64,000 bases of DNA, from assembly GCF_020184175.1 (NCBI RefSeq), contig NC_065531.1:4919213-4983212 (forward strand). Direction: 5' to 3'. How positions within the stretch are numbered: the stretch's first letter is position 1; every line of letters begins with the position of its first letter. Of this stretch, positions 1 to 13,875 are shown in pieces. The notes under the pieces were generated by a model. That model was given only the letters and a program-made list of their open reading frames with translations. It ran no database searches and had not been told where the DNA came from. Position numbers and translations under genes: made by a program. Source of the DNA: Aphis gossypii. Lineage: Eukaryota > Arthropoda > Insecta > Hemiptera > Aphididae.

Positions 1-461
1 ACAAAGAGATGAAATGTCATTGAACTCTCAAACTTTAATAAATATATAAATTATTAATTTAAAATTATATTCACAATGTTTCTATGTGAGAGTAGATTAG
101 TAAATTTTTTATTTTTATTACAGTGTACACTGTACACAGCTATAGTTATTTCCTTCTATTAGGTGAATATTGATGGATACATTATTTATTTTAAAACGGA
201 AACTTGATTGAAAATGTAAATTCTATCTGCATTGGACAAGTTTTCCATCCTCTTGTTATTTGATCTTTAATCATAGTTTATGAACGCATTGACTTATTAA
301 AGATTTTAAATAGGTACCTACATAAAAAAAAACTCTTAAAAAGTTCAAATAAATTTCAAGATTTAGATCAAGAAAAAGTTTGAGACAGTTGAACTGTGAC
401 TCGTCATCCCCCGGGGTTATCAACAAGTAAAACAACATTACGAATAGATTATAATGATCAC
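1..461 (-). other. Intron of the GMC gene running off the left edge
   Basis: This stretch follows the GTGATC donor of the GMC exon. It is AT-rich, has stops in all frames, and contains no segment resembling the next GMC coding block. I read it as intron. Confidence 0.55.
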
Positions 462-698
462 CTCGCTAAGTCTACTAGCCACCACGCTGCCCGCCGTTCC
501 GCCGCCGACGACGATGAAGTCGTACTCTGTGTCCGGCAACGCCCTGTTAGCCGGCCGACCGCACGGGTCTTCGATGTCGCACTGCGATCTGATGAACACC
601 TCCAATAGGCCCATGAACAACATGAACGCTGACCCGCCACACGTGCTGGCCAAAGTCGGTCCCGGTTGGGTTACCGGACAGTTGCAACCGCTGCTCAT
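462..698 (-). CDS. GMC oxidoreductase (glucose dehydrogenase [FAD, quinone]-like), N-terminal coding exon, partial gene
   Basis: This exon encodes the first 79 residues of a GMC-family flavoenzyme. The C-terminal part contains YDFIVVGGGTAG followed by SVVASRLSE, the FAD ADP-binding Rossmann motif (GxGxxG) that starts the catalytic core in this family. It is preceded by about 55 residues with CDIEDP and NRALPDTEYD, the usual leader of insect glucose dehydrogenase-like paralogues. A hydrophobic stretch (FMLFMGLLEVF) near residues 25-35 may act as a signal or anchor. The start is the ATG at 698 in an AAA-ATG-A context. The exon ends in AGC GAG followed by GTGATC (donor at 461-460, phase 0). The next exon, expected to read into a KVLLIEAG-like strand, is not found in 1-461, so the gene continues past the left edge. 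Family members oxidise alcohols or sugars with FAD; the substrate cannot be deduced here. Insect GMC genes are multicopy, so the exact paralogue is unknown. Confidence 0.88.
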
Positions 699-763
699 TT
701 TGGATGTGAATCGTGGGCTGCTGAAGTCGTTATATTCAATTACTTATATATACTTATTTACGC
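699..763 (-). other. 5' leader part of the GMC exon, with splice acceptor
   Basis: Upstream of the GMC ATG, the minus strand carries a pyrimidine-rich tract ending CTTTTTGTTTTCGTTTCCAG, a strong 3' splice site whose AG is at 765-764. The leader would then start at 763 with GCGTAAATAAG. A second, weaker acceptor (GACTTCAG, AG at 721-720) lies closer to the ATG. Either choice implies at least one non-coding exon further to the right on this strand. Confidence 0.5.
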
Positions 764-3700
764 CTGGAAACGAAAACAAAAAGTTGGGTTAGTGTTTTAT
801 AATATTATTTATGTGATATAGTATGTTTTCACGAGATAGTTATAATCTCCACTGCAGTTTAATTTTTCAAAAGTTTGTTTCCTAAATCGTTAACTTCAAA
901 ACACGAAACGAATTTGTTGTAACAATAACTATTTTGATACCCGAATTTCGACTACCGGTTTGCCAGTCAAATATCCGTTGCGGGAGCGCCACTTAAGCAC
1001 ACCTTTCCTCCATAATTTAATGTTTATAGTTAGCCACGGTATATTTTATTACACTTATTTCAAATATGTTGTTACTTTTATAGCAGGTTTACTCATTTGT
1101 GAGAGTTCACGACGAGTGACAGCTCTAGTCGTTAATAAAATCGTTTTTAAATTTTACTTTAAAGATAAATTATAGATTGCATATTTGCTATTACCTCTTG
1201 GAATAAAGTATATTAAGGAGAATAATTGTTAGAACTTCGACGAAAAAAAATGAGACACAAACGTGTAGATAATAATTGGGTCTGCCATCATTAGGTGATG
1301 AATTGCGTGGGTGCGAGTCTCCGGATGTACTATAATAATGGTAGGTGGTAGATAGTCTATATAATACGATGATAAAAATATATAATAACACTCAGAAACG
1401 CGTTGATTTTACACGAATGACTAAATAACTTTTAGCGAATCTTTGGCTTTTATAATGTCGCTATCCTTATAATATCACCGTCATAGATATTACGAAATTT
1501 GGTTTTTCCTTTTTGAGTTCGTCGGCGAAAAACCCAACAACGATAATCTTAAGGTACGAGATAAAACACGACGGATGCAATCATCGCACGATGCTTATCG
1601 AAACCATTTTTTTTTTCAAATCCATAAATAAATATTATTTATTTATCATCATGCGTTGCGTTCTTATAACATACCGAGACAACAGTGTGTACACAATTCC
1701 GTAGCCCGTAGTGCGTAATTATTATTTTTTCGTTTTAAAATTAATAGTTTCGAGTAACTCGTACGTGAAGTTATGTTCGGCACAATAAAATAATACATAA
1801 ATACGCGATGTATTAAATAATATTATGTACCTACCATTATTTATTATCATTATTATTATCGTCCGTTTTCCGGTCCGGTCAAGGTTAGGAATAAGATTCG
1901 CGAGTGCTAATATTAAAATTATGACTCAATCGGTGAAAACCCTTCTAATAATTATTATTGATTTCAATCGCGTTGCAAATTCACGCGTGATCGGTGGCGA
2001 GTGAACCGCAAGTTTGCCGCAAAACCGCTTGAATGCATGTAGATATGATGATATTATTATATCACACATATTATTTACATACTATATGATGAATATTATA
2101 ATATTAGCAGACGTATTGCGTACGAAATCTGAAATAGTGAATGTACTACACGAAATGTCGAAAATGTGAAAAAAATGTACGAGATACCTACTTATTATTC
2201 TATTAAAATTATAATTTTGATGTATTACACTATTACTTAAAGACCATTTTCAAATTCTTTGATTTATTTTCCATTTAAGGAGTTTCCTCTAACGGTATGA
2301 ATAAATATTTTTTTTCCTAAAAATAGTCAAGTACATGATTATTGTGAAAATACTAATGCATTTAAATAAATGCAATAATTTCATTATACTTTGAATAAAC
2401 GGGTAAGTTATGGTCTAGTTATAAACTTAATTATTATTTAAGACAGTTATAAATTTACGTAATATAGATATTTATTTTAGTACTTAATTTTATACTCATA
2501 TAGATTTATAAGTAATTAAATAATATTAAAAATATTACATAAGTATAACTTTAATAATTTTAAGATCATAATCTTAACCCCAGTGTTTTTAAGACTTATA
2601 ATTTATCATGCAACTACCCTTATGGCTTATTACCTAATTCAGGAAGTACTCGTTCGAATTTTGATGTGTAAATATTACAATAATTGTTAGTAAAATGATC
2701 TTCTTATGTAACCATTTACAATAAAAAAAAGTTAGTCGGTTCTTATTTGAAAATAAGAAGTTTGTTTCACCAAATGACATTTGTTAAATAGCATAACATA
2801 TGTAAAAATATTTAAATATATAAAATTAAAATAAAAATTGGGAATAAAATTAGTAGTCTCAATAGTTTTCACGTTCCAGTTTTGGCTCAATAGATGTATC
2901 AGTACACAAAATGTTAAAAAACAGTTTGCTTTTTTGAGTTTTGTCAACTAAACTAATTTATAATTACGATTTCGGAATTTCATGACAATATACCAATTTC
3001 TTTCTAATATAGACTATAGGACTATAGGTAAACTCGTAGATTTAATACACAGACTTTGTGCTCGTGTTCTTATCTTTAAAAATAATCGCTAAGTACGATG
3101 ATAATTAAATTTATATCGTACACTTTCCCTAGAAGGGCGTTTGAGCGTATAGATGCGTTTTATACGACCATATAATATAATAATATTATGCATTCCAAAG
3201 TATTATGCGAACAACTCATTTATAATAATATGTCTACAAACCGTATGATAGGAAATCATAATAATATTATTATTATTTATTATTCGACTCAAGCGACCGC
3301 CGTTTCCGGAGCGAAACACAAACTTCAGTCGTTCTGGTCGGCAAAACCTTTTCGCTTGACTATAACCTTATATTATTGTTATTATTATTAATATTGTATA
3401 ACAATATTTCACGAACGATGTATAGAATGATTCACCATGCATTTTCGTCTCTATAATCTTTAATAATGAATTTATTGAATCAAATGGACCCCCTTTTTCT
3501 ACTGTTAATTATTTATTAAATATTTTTTCTAAAAATGTTGACATACCAATTTATTAAAAAATCAAAAGAGTAATTATTGAGTTATTTAAATGTATATAAT
3601 TATGATTAAAGTCCTTAAAAATATTTTTACCAATAAATAAACACCTAAGCCAAATAATAAAAAATATCTGTTGTATCGTTAAATTTAGTATATTATTATT

Positions 3701-4446
3701 TCGTATTGGAATCAGTGGATACCAAGTAACTAAATCACTTTTATAGATTTATGATGTTTTGAATCATTAAAATCAGAATGGGTAATAAATTTATCATAAT
3801 ACAATGACACATTTCCAAAACTTTCAGGCTAATATAAGAGTATAGAAAACAAATAACTCATCGCTTTTGAATAATACATAATATTATATTGATAATTACT
3901 TCTATAGTTCTATTAGTCTTTTAATGGTATTTTTTTGACGCTCTTAGTCTCAGCAACCATACAGCCGAGCAATTATTGTTGATCTGTTAACTATCAAACG
4001 TAAAACTATACATGTATGCGAGCCCGTCTTAACATTTAAATGTGAAGTGTAAAAACCACGTTCTTAAGTGCATTTGAATGTTTTAAAAAAAAATTATTGT
4101 ACAATGTACAATATGATTGCTAATTAATATAAATTCATATACCTACCGATACTATTAATGCATACGTATACAATATTAAATATTAAGTCATCGTTTAATG
4201 CGAGCTTTATGTTTAATGAGAGTACGATCGTAAAAGTTGATACAATTCTTGTCGTCACGATTCCAACACTTAGAAGCATTAGTAAGGTACATATATTATT
4301 TTGCACACGTGAATAATATTTTAATGTTATTAAATAGAATTTTTTAAATCTAAAATATTCCGTTAAGAACGCAGCAGTATAGTAATGATAATCGGTCACG
4401 AACTGATCGCACGTTTTTTATTACGGTCGACACGCGATTTTGATTA

Positions 4447-4468
4447 TTATTTATTTATTTATTTATTA
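4447..4468. repeat. (TTTA)n microsatellite
   Basis: A short perfect tetranucleotide array of about five units. Confidence 0.85.
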
Positions 4469-4959
4469 GACAGATTAATACCATCGACCTAGACAGTGCT
4501 CGTTCGTAGTTATCCACATAATGTATTATATATGACGAAGACCTTTATAGATTGAAATGGTGGCTGACATTAAACTACAACTCAATATTATAGAGTCCGT
4601 GATTTCGAGCCGACTGTGGCATACGCATTACTATTAAATCTTTTTAGAAACTCCGTACAAGAAAAAATAATAAAAAAAAACAAAATACTAAACAGTATAA
4701 AATAGTGTCTTGGAGGATGAGCACTAGAATATTGGTCGAATACGGAATAGGTCTTCCCGGATCGTAAAGTATGGTGACTTTAACGCCCCGAATTGTGGAA
4801 CATCGTCGCATTCGATTTGTCTTAGGCTCAATATGTGTGTATTGTTTTTTTTAGGTAAAGTTAGCTTTATAAATCGTAAATTTATACATAGTACACATAT
4901 ATTAATTATTATAATATTAGTAATTGTTTTTATTTATTATAAGTTAATATAGTATATTA

Positions 4960-5160
4960 TAAATATTTTTCAACATCTTTCAAGCTTTAGATATTAAAAA
5001 CTTGAAAAAATACAAATTTTCATGATTTTAACATGTCAAAATTTAAAGTCTGATTAAAATTCATTCTAAATTCGATTTGTGAATAATATTTAAATGCTTA
5101 GAACAATTTTTTTTTACATCGAAATATGTAAATAAAAAGAAAAAAAGTAATTTTTTCAAG
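4960..5160. repeat. Fragment of a dispersed AT-rich repeat family
   Basis: The stretch contains ATTTTCATGATTTTAACA, close to the core TTTTCAAATGYTCATGATTTTGA shared by segments near 29.06 and 46.38 kb. The flanks are A/T runs in the same order. The boundaries are approximate and the copy is diverged. Confidence 0.35.
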
Positions 5161-5559
5161 TAGGTACCTATACTCGTATATGTTGTTAAGTTATAAATGT
5201 AAATTGTGTAAAAAAAATAATCTCAAATAACTTAAACACTTTTCCAAAGTAGGTAACGAGTGTTTACCAATAAGTTAATCGACCTACTATCATTTATAAT
5301 CCAGATTGTCTGTCAGGTTTACACGACCCCGACGATGACCGGTAAATGATGTCATCGTTTCATTCAATTTCTTCGTCGTCGACAATGAAAACCCATTTCG
5401 TAAACGGAATGCGATTTTATTGGGGATGTACTGGTCTTCTGGCTGTATATAGTTTAATTTATAATATACATATATATATTAATATATTATACGTGGTGGA
5501 CGCGTGCGGACACGAACACGGCGCTTCGTGAGCGTCTTCTTAACTTCCTGGCGCGTCGC

Positions 5560-5705
5560 GACTTCGTGGGAAACTGTTCCTTGCTATTGTTCAATGAAAT
5601 GCATTTTATGATGATGATGATGATGATGGTCTCTGGCGACTTCTTGCACGAAGCCCTCGTACACATAGCGACTCACGTACCGTGACCAATCGGCCGCGTT
5701 TGATG
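5560..5705 (-). other. GC-richer island with coding-like minus-strand reading; candidate exon, unassigned
   Basis: Base composition is clearly richer in G and C than the surroundings. On the minus strand one frame reads NAADWSRYVSRYVYEGFVQ followed by EVARD, a (CAT)n-encoded His6 run, then KMHFIEQ and stop, about 40 codons without an initiator. An alternative reading starts at an ATG near 5713 (MSNIKRGRLVT) and meets a GTACGTGAG donor at 5680. The two readings exclude each other. No homologue is recognised. It could be an exon of an unknown gene, a leader exon of the GMC gene, or a decayed fragment. Confidence 0.2.
5608..5628. repeat. (ATG)7 microsatellite
   Basis: A perfect ATG triplet run of seven units lies in the GC-richer island. 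On the minus strand it reads (CAT)n. Confidence 0.9.
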
Positions 5706-5729
5706 TTACTCATCGACCCGCGCGATAAT

Positions 5730-8700
5730 AATAGTCTTCTCGATTGCCAATGGATTATTTCACATACACACAATACAGGCCGTTTTGGTAAATACCATTT
5801 GGTATTTCGACTAGTAAGCCAAGTTCAATTATTCACCAGTTGTGCATTGGTATATATATATTTTTTCTTAGTAATAATATCATTTCATTTCTCAAAAAAT
5901 TATTTAATTTCATTATATTCTTATGTAAAATGATAATAATAATAATATTATGTAATGTATAGCACCTATATTATACGAACAGTAAATAAGTCCAAATAAC
6001 CAATTACCAATTTATTGATAGAAATTATGGTTAAATATGGTTAGATATATTTAAATTTCAAATGCATGACATTTTAAAAACCTGTGTATAATATATGCGA
6101 AACACATTCTTAAATTTAAAACTGTATTGAAAAAAACCCGTTGAACTTAAAAAAATACAATCACTTTTATGGATGACATTATGTGTTTAATGAAAGTTTA
6201 TAGCTAGTATATTAAATTGTTTCAAGACGTATCTTCTCAAAATGTTAAATCAGTAAACACGTTTTTTCAGTGACCCACAGACCACAATATAACGTGAACA
6301 TTTTACTATAATTCAAAAAAATTTTTATTTGTTTAATTTTCTTTTTTTTTTTAACAGTAATCGATAAATTCCTTACAGGAGAAATAATTAACTACTTTAT
6401 TACTGTTTAATGTGCGAAACGTGTGTAGACACTTTATAGCAGTATAATATGCGGTCGATGTTGAACCATATATAATATGTTAACCTCCGATTAACCATCT
6501 AATCAATCAAAAAATAATATTTCCTTTGGTTATACAAGAAACACAATTAAAATATTGTAGACGTAACATTATTTTTTCTAAAAAAATTATGCCCTAAAGT
6601 TAATACACATGGATGTGAAAACTTATTTTTTAAATATAATGCAAATACAAGAAGGGAACACTGCAAAATATTCATCACGTTATCTAGATAATATTATAAT
6701 ACATATGTTCCATTACAATGGGAAAAGTAATAAAATAATAATGGAAACGAAAGAGTTGCTACTTCATTGTTTTCTCTACACACGAGTAAATATACTATAT
6801 ATATAATACAAACAGTTTCGTTTAAATAAACAGTCATAAGATTAATATTGTAGATTTGTATTATTATTCTATACACATATGTCATATATATCAGTGCACA
6901 CCAATTGCTTTACCTATCCATATTATCGTAGTAGATGTAACCATTTATAGGAGACAATACTATAATAATAATAAGACATTGGCGTAATGCCAGTTAGGAA
7001 GTATACGACCTTTGGCGACAGTTAAAAAAAAAACCGTCACCCGAATGGAGAAATTGTTTCTTATATATCCATTGTCTATTTACCAACGGTTTTCCGTACT
7101 ACTCCATTTATCCTATTCGACGGCAGTCATACTCGATAAATAAAGATTTTAAGCACGAATCGTATCGATATGACGGTAACCGAGACGATTTAAATTTTGC
7201 GCTTAAATATGTCACTTTATTGAATGCTACGAAATTTGGCCAGGTAAATTGGGTCTTCAATAATATTTGTGTACATTTTAAAAGTGATAAATCGAATCGT
7301 GTGGAAAAAATTAATAGATAAGTTGAGTCCTACCTTCGATTATTATATATACAAACATATTTACATATAAATCATTTTATTAATGGAAAAGTATAAGCGA
7401 AACTTATCTTAATCAGTATATTTAATTTTGATCCAACTATAATACTAACAGTTAATTTTTTTAATTAACAATTTACATAATTCAATTATAAAATATACCT
7501 ATTGTTGGTTTAACTTCTAATAAAAATTAATAGATATTAAAAAATATAGTATTTGTTTTTCTTGGGACTCGATTTAGCTACACAAGCTTTTTTCCAAGGA
7601 CCCAATTAACTGGAAAAAGTCATTCGATACTCATTTTACAATGTCGGTGCTAAATATTTTAAAATTGAAGCTCTATATAGATCAAATGTTTTTTGTTCAA
7701 TTATAATATTATAATGAAGAACACAAGCCTGTTTTGTTAATAATTAATGTAAAATGATGGTTTTTCTTCTAAATACAATATTTTACTATATTATCATTAA
7801 TCATTACACTTAAAATACTAATAAATAATTATTAATAATTACAATATTATTATGTTTTTTTTTTTAAACATGTTTTACATTATGTATAATTGTGAACCTA
7901 TAGTCATGTTGTTGAACGTAATTTTAACGAAATCTGTAGTTCAATAAGCAAATTAACTGCGAAGAAAATTACACTTATCTAATAAGATCTATAGTTTGAT
8001 AATAATATAGTACTCGGATTCATCTGTAGTATAAATGTATAATACTCAAAGTTTAAAACGATTTGAAATCGTATAACAATACGTCTTCACACGATTACAA
8101 CTATTGCAGGTAGGACGTTAAGACGTAATATAGCCATGTAGGTAGTGTCCACGTCTAAAAAACCAATAAAAATGTATTTGTCATTTTTGATTTTACGGTA
8201 TGATGTGTTTATGAAGTAGTTTAGATTATTTCGGACAACAGAAGTAGTATACGTATTCGTTATAGTCTTAGACTTTCCACAGTTCATTATACTCATAACT
8301 CAATTCCCTATTCGGCACCGAATTACGAAGATTCAAAAATGTAAAATCACTTGTGGGTTAGGTTTTTTTTATTATTTTTTGATATTTGATAAGCCAATTT
8401 GTAGGTGGGTAAATGTACACATTGCGCAGTGGGGTGTCGTCCAATCCATAATAATATAATATAGGTTATGCGGCGAGGCGATCTATGATCCTTGTCACGG
8501 TGAGTTCATAGCGCTAAACGTCTGCAGAGATGACAACACGTTTTATAATATAATAATAGTATAGTGTTTCGCGCTTGTTAAGCAGATTGCGTTTTTACAG
8601 TGTATGGAGAGTCCGAGTTTACGAGCTAGAAAATACGCGACACAACATTCAACCAACAACATTTATAACGAGCTCGGCACCAAAAAGGTTCTAAATTGAT

Positions 8701-11700
8701 TTTATTTATGAAAATTCGTTTTTTAAACATAATATAACATTCTTATAAGTTACGTACCTATTCAATTTTCTATAGTTTAAGTTCATAAACAATGATTCGT
8801 CTACTAGTTTAATGTTCAGAACTAAGCAGTTCTATATTAATACAACTATTTACAAATGTGTTATTTGTTAGTAACCTATTTTAATAGAACCATTCAGTTC
8901 TTAACCATAGGTCCATAGATTTAAAACCAATATATTCTATATTCGTGATAAAATAAAATAACGATAAGATAACGGAATAGTTCAATATTGCATTATTAAT
9001 TTTGTAATCGTATAATAGTAAATAATTATTCATTCAACAACGAAATAAATGACTCTATAATTGATAGTCTTATAATATTATTATTATTTTTTTTTTTTTT
9101 TGTTTTGAACATTGAATTTTTAGGTTAAAAGAATATATTTATAAGAACAAATTTCGAACAATTTTTCAAATTTTCAAGTACACAGCTATAGCTTTACTTC
9201 TACAGAACACATTTATATTTTGATCTCTTGTTTCTGAGCCCACGAATTTTATATTATTACTACATAAAAGTCATGAATCATAAAAAAAATAATATATGAA
9301 ATACCGAATGCTATCCTTGTAGTTATTACCACTAGTGAATTTCGAATGTCGTCCTAAGCATATCTCGAAGAATATCCTTTCGAAAACACTCAATATTATC
9401 CTCTGAATATTGCCGCGAATTATATAATAACAGTACATACTTATTGTGATTATTATACAATTGGCGTTTTGTCTCGTTTGTTTGTTGTGTGTTTTTTCGC
9501 GCAGTCAACCACATTGTCTAGTATCGTCATCGGGTCGTGTTCGGCTAGCGAAAATAGAAAACGCATCGAAGAAAACAATCAATTGCTAGTGAAAACATCT
9601 CGACTACTATTTACTGTACTTCAATAACTATTCAGCATAATATACATAAAGGTACGCCTACGCCAATAATAAATCACTATTGTATCATGATAACAATATA
9701 GTGCGACACACGTGAATCATGGCGAATACAAACGAGGCACTTAATATAGCTTGGTCTGCAAATTATCAATGTAAAAAATAATTGTAAAATTGTCGTAACA
9801 CAACCAAAACAATCATTTTACAGGACATTTAAAATACAAAACGATTTGTTTCGGTTTTTCATTAATCTGTAAACCGATTATTAAATTATATTACCTAGTT
9901 ACCTGTGTTCCGCACAAATTGATGCTATAAATAAACAAGAAAAAGTAATTGAACTATATTATATTAACACGATTATTATAGATGTATTTACGTATAAAAC
10001 GATTGAAACGTGTTATTAAAGTTTGAACCTTATTTAAGGAAAATAAAACGAATCTTAACTCGGTACATGGGATACAATTAAACCAAACACGATAATAAAA
10101 TATATAATTCGTAATTTTTTGTTTTTTTTTTCCTTATTTTTGATCAAAAACATCACACCGAAGTGAATTAAAAAACAATATGTTTAGTTTCGCACAATTG
10201 AAATTGTAAATCGTTATAGCTTTTAGATTCTTGCCGGAGCGATGGATGTATTGAATTTATAATAATATATATTTTTTCTGATTGTAATCACCTTTTAAAT
10301 CCGTAAATATTTTATTTTAATCTTTTAGATGGTTTTTAGTATCCAACTTGATCGATCTAATTGATAATGCGGTTATCGTGTAGGGGGGGGGTGTGTCAAA
10401 ACTCAAAATTAAAAATTCCCAGTATTTTTAAAAATGCCGACTTTCCGAGTAAAACATAGGAAAAATTAAGGAAAAACAGTTATAGCTATTAAATATAGTT
10501 TCCGATTCTAATAAATTGTTAACTGTGTTGAACCAGTGGTCACATTAAGCGTAACTCACACTCAATGTCTACGCATTATGATCGTATGACTGACCGCTAA
10601 TAATCACTAAAATTGTACGTCTGCGGTGAAAATGCAATACAGATTATTATGTACGTTGATATCAGCTACCATTATGACGTATCGTGTCATAGGCAACATG
10701 TCAGCAGTTATAATACGACAATTATTCCTGGTCCCTTCGAGGTCACAATAAACGCATGCAGTATATTATAAGCGTCATTATATTACTTAAAATATTATTG
10801 TAATAATAATAATAATACTTTTGGTTGCAATTTCATAACACAAATTATCGGAGGTCGCTCGACCTAAGACGTAAAAATAATACCGACTACTATTCGAACA
10901 GCGTTGTGATTTATGAAATATAGACACTGCATCAGAGCACCATTTCACCGTTCCGAGTGTTGTTAATGTAAAAATAAAATTATTATCCGTTGGTTTAATA
11001 ATACCCATTTGGGTACAAATAATACGCCTATCGTATAAGTACAAGGTTGTACTATCATCTAGTTTAAAACACGCTAGTTTGCATCTGCATTTGTATAGTA
11101 TTATAAAACCACAAGGTATCTACGAATCTACGTTTCTTGAAAAGATGGCATCAATCTGTACGTAGCGAACAGAATTAAATACATTTTTTTCGACAACGCG
11201 TCGTATTATAAACGGTTAATTATAATAACTAATTATATTATTTTGGTTTGTTGCGAAATTAAATTCTAAAATATTTTGATAGTTACAAACTCACAAATGT
11301 ATACATATAAAATATAATATAGTCATAATCTTAACGGAAAAAACAAAAAATAAATACTAAAGACAAATAAAAACTATTATACTCTAGTAGTTATCAATAA
11401 ATAATTAATATTTATACAAAAAATACACTAGTCACAATTTAAGATTTTGCATCCTTGGTAGTACATAAGATTTTTATTAATAATTTAGAAAAAATGTAAT
11501 TTTAAAATTATATAGGTATGCTCCTAATTAATGATTAGTATTTTAATTTAGAACAATTATTATAACTACTTGAGTTTTTAAAAATCTCAATCATCAGAAC
11601 ACAGAGAATGAGATTATAATGTTAGTTTAAGCAATATATTCGAAATTACTCAAAGAATAAAACTGTCACATTTGATTTTGTGTATAAGCTTTTAGTTTTA

Positions 11701-13625
11701 AGACAAATATAAATTATTTGTCACGTGATTAAAGTAGCATGACTATTATTTAAATTGGATCCAATTAAACAAAAAGCTAATAGTTATATATATACTGCCA
11801 CAAACCAAAATGTGTAATTTTATTTTTTTTCGTGGGAGTCGTCCAATAATCATTTGAGAATTGTATAACATTACATAAACACTTTAAATCAAAACTACGC
11901 AGTTTTATTTCTGATATTTGTTGTGCAAAAAAACTCAACTACCTACGAAACAATACAACATGTCAAAATGTGTCAGTATTATATATTTTTTATTAACCAC
12001 AAAATCGATTAATTTCAATACCGACACAAATGTTTTACGGAGGAGTTAGTTGTTGAGCTACGACTACTATTATACCTACTATATACAATTTTATGATACA
12101 AATTATAGCAGGCGACCATAGTATTAATGTATTCTTAACTAAAAAAAAATACCACTTTCAGTTGTAGAAGTCTTAGACCAAGGATTTATTTTATCATATT
12201 CCATTTGGTAAGCGATCGACTGAATGAGATAAAAAAAAACATTTATAATTCCATTAAAATATATTTATACCTATATTATGGAAATATAAAGATAAATGTA
12301 TTTTTAACGGAAAAGTTTACCTTTAATAAAACTAATCGAGTGTGTCTTAATTAAACGACTTGCAAACGACGAATTAAATATCACCATACTAACATACACA
12401 ACTACCTATATCATACTCAATTAACGATTAGAAAAAATGTACAAAACTCTTTAATTTATACTGTGCAACATAATTATTATAGTGCAATGCTATTCAATTA
12501 TATTATTTTGGAAAAAAAATACACTCACACACAGACCATGCATAATACTTTTACGGCAAAACATTAAAGTTTTAGTGCTTAGGTAATTGTGTGTAACGGA
12601 AGATATAGACGATAATATAATAATATTTTTGTAAAGATAATTAAAACTAATTGGATGAGAATATTTCTGTTGAACGCGCAACAAGTGTCGGCTACACGCA
12701 AAATCACATAATAGGAATTGTTCCATGACGCGATTATAATTTAAAAAGTTTTACTTAAAAAATAATTAACATCCGTGTGGTTGACATTTAAGAATACAGC
12801 ATAAATCATGCGCAGAAGGCGATACCTGCCAGTTACACCATATATAAAATATAGTCACCTGGGTAGAATAAAACAGATTAAATAAATAAAAAAATAAAAA
12901 CATTTCGATGTCTTACGATAAGTTCGATAAGTTTGTATAATTGTATGTGTTTAGAAATTACAGATTTTGTGCCAAGATAAAAACGATTAAAAACGTAAGT
13001 TAATTAAGGCGATTTGACATTAACTCCTATTTTTGTCTGTTGCTGTAGAAATGAGTATAATTATTGTTTGGTTATTATCGAAACATTAATTATTAAGTTA
13101 ATGTTCACTAGGAACTTGCCTTAGTATGCCTCAGGGGAGGGACGAAATTGCAGAACGATCGACAGTACGAATTTATAATAGTCCGATAAAAAAAAAAACT
13201 CAAACAAATGTTGAAATAATAGTGATAATAATAGCCGTTCAATATCTTTTTTTTGCATACTATTTTGACTTAAAAATCGTGCGGCATCATCTTCAACCAA
13301 GCAATAATAATAATTATTGACTGGACATTACACGGTCACGTCATCTGCGTAGAACACGGCGGTAACGGGGTTTTTTTTATATATTTTTTTTTCGAACAAA
13401 ACCGTATCTTTAGTATACGGGACTACATGTTATTATTGTACACATTATTTATAATACATCGAAATATAAGGGCCGAAATAGGGTCATGTAGTACACGATT
13501 GTATATTATTATAAATATTGTATTGCTCAACTTAACCGTTTTACTTTTAATCCGATTTCACATCAAGGTTTTTGGCGGCGCCCAACGTGTAATTTTGCGG
13601 CTTTTCCGCCAACAGCGTATAATTT
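5730..13625. other. Gene desert, AT-rich
   Basis: I see no coding exon, RNA gene or intact mobile element in this interval. It has A/T homopolymers, ATT/AAT repeats and a 9-G run at 10383-10391. Slightly GC-richer patches near 8.4-8.65 and 9.5 kb show no sustained frame or motif. Confidence 0.4.
10383..10391. repeat. Poly(G)9 tract
   Basis: Nine consecutive G residues followed by TGTGTC, conspicuous in this AT-rich context. Confidence 0.9.
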
Positions 13626-13628
13626 GAA

Positions 13629-13875
13629 TAATATCAATCAAGGTCCAATTCTGGCAGATTCGAGTTGCTCGGGAGAAATTACAAAAAATACAAAACGCCA
13701 TAAATATTGCACGTGTCCCCGATGACAGTCGTAACGATGATGAAGATGATGACGTGGTACCCACTATTCACTACCCCCATATAAGTTATACACGATGTCG
13801 TATAGGAAGTCAGACGACGATACATTTTGTCAGTCATGACATGCATAATACTTTAGTGGTCATAATAATATGAAG
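13629..13875 (+). other. Orphan coding-like frame with acidic run, no initiator
   Basis: After an in-frame TGA, one plus-strand frame stays open for about 80 codons. It reads VQFWQIRVAREKLQKIQNAI, then NIARVPDDSRNDDEDDD, then VVPTIHYPHISY before the stop. Its first Met comes late, so it would need an upstream exon. The mix of a basic/amphipathic segment and an Asp-rich run is unlike the Ile/Asn/Tyr-heavy chance ORFs nearby. The opposite strand also has an open frame here, so GC content alone could explain it. It has no recognised family. Confidence 0.22.

Larger units (their letters stand above)
764..5480. other. Non-coding AT-rich stretch, probably intron or intergenic
   Basis: No exon or RNA gene can be supported here. 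ORFs of 60-90 codons are AT-driven and have no recognisable motif. A (TTTA)n tract lies at about 4447-4468, and part of a dispersed repeat lies near 4960-5130. If the GMC leader exon is at 21.3 kb, the whole stretch is intron. Confidence 0.4.

Noticed and set aside
438..792. Plus-strand ORFs overlapping the GMC exon
   Set aside because: These are antisense shadows of the GMC coding exon.
3421..3520. GAATGATTCACC with a later ACCCCCTTTTT, reminiscent of the MITE at 62.46 kb
   Set aside because: Only about ten bases match the MITE end and no inverted partner end was found; too weak to call.
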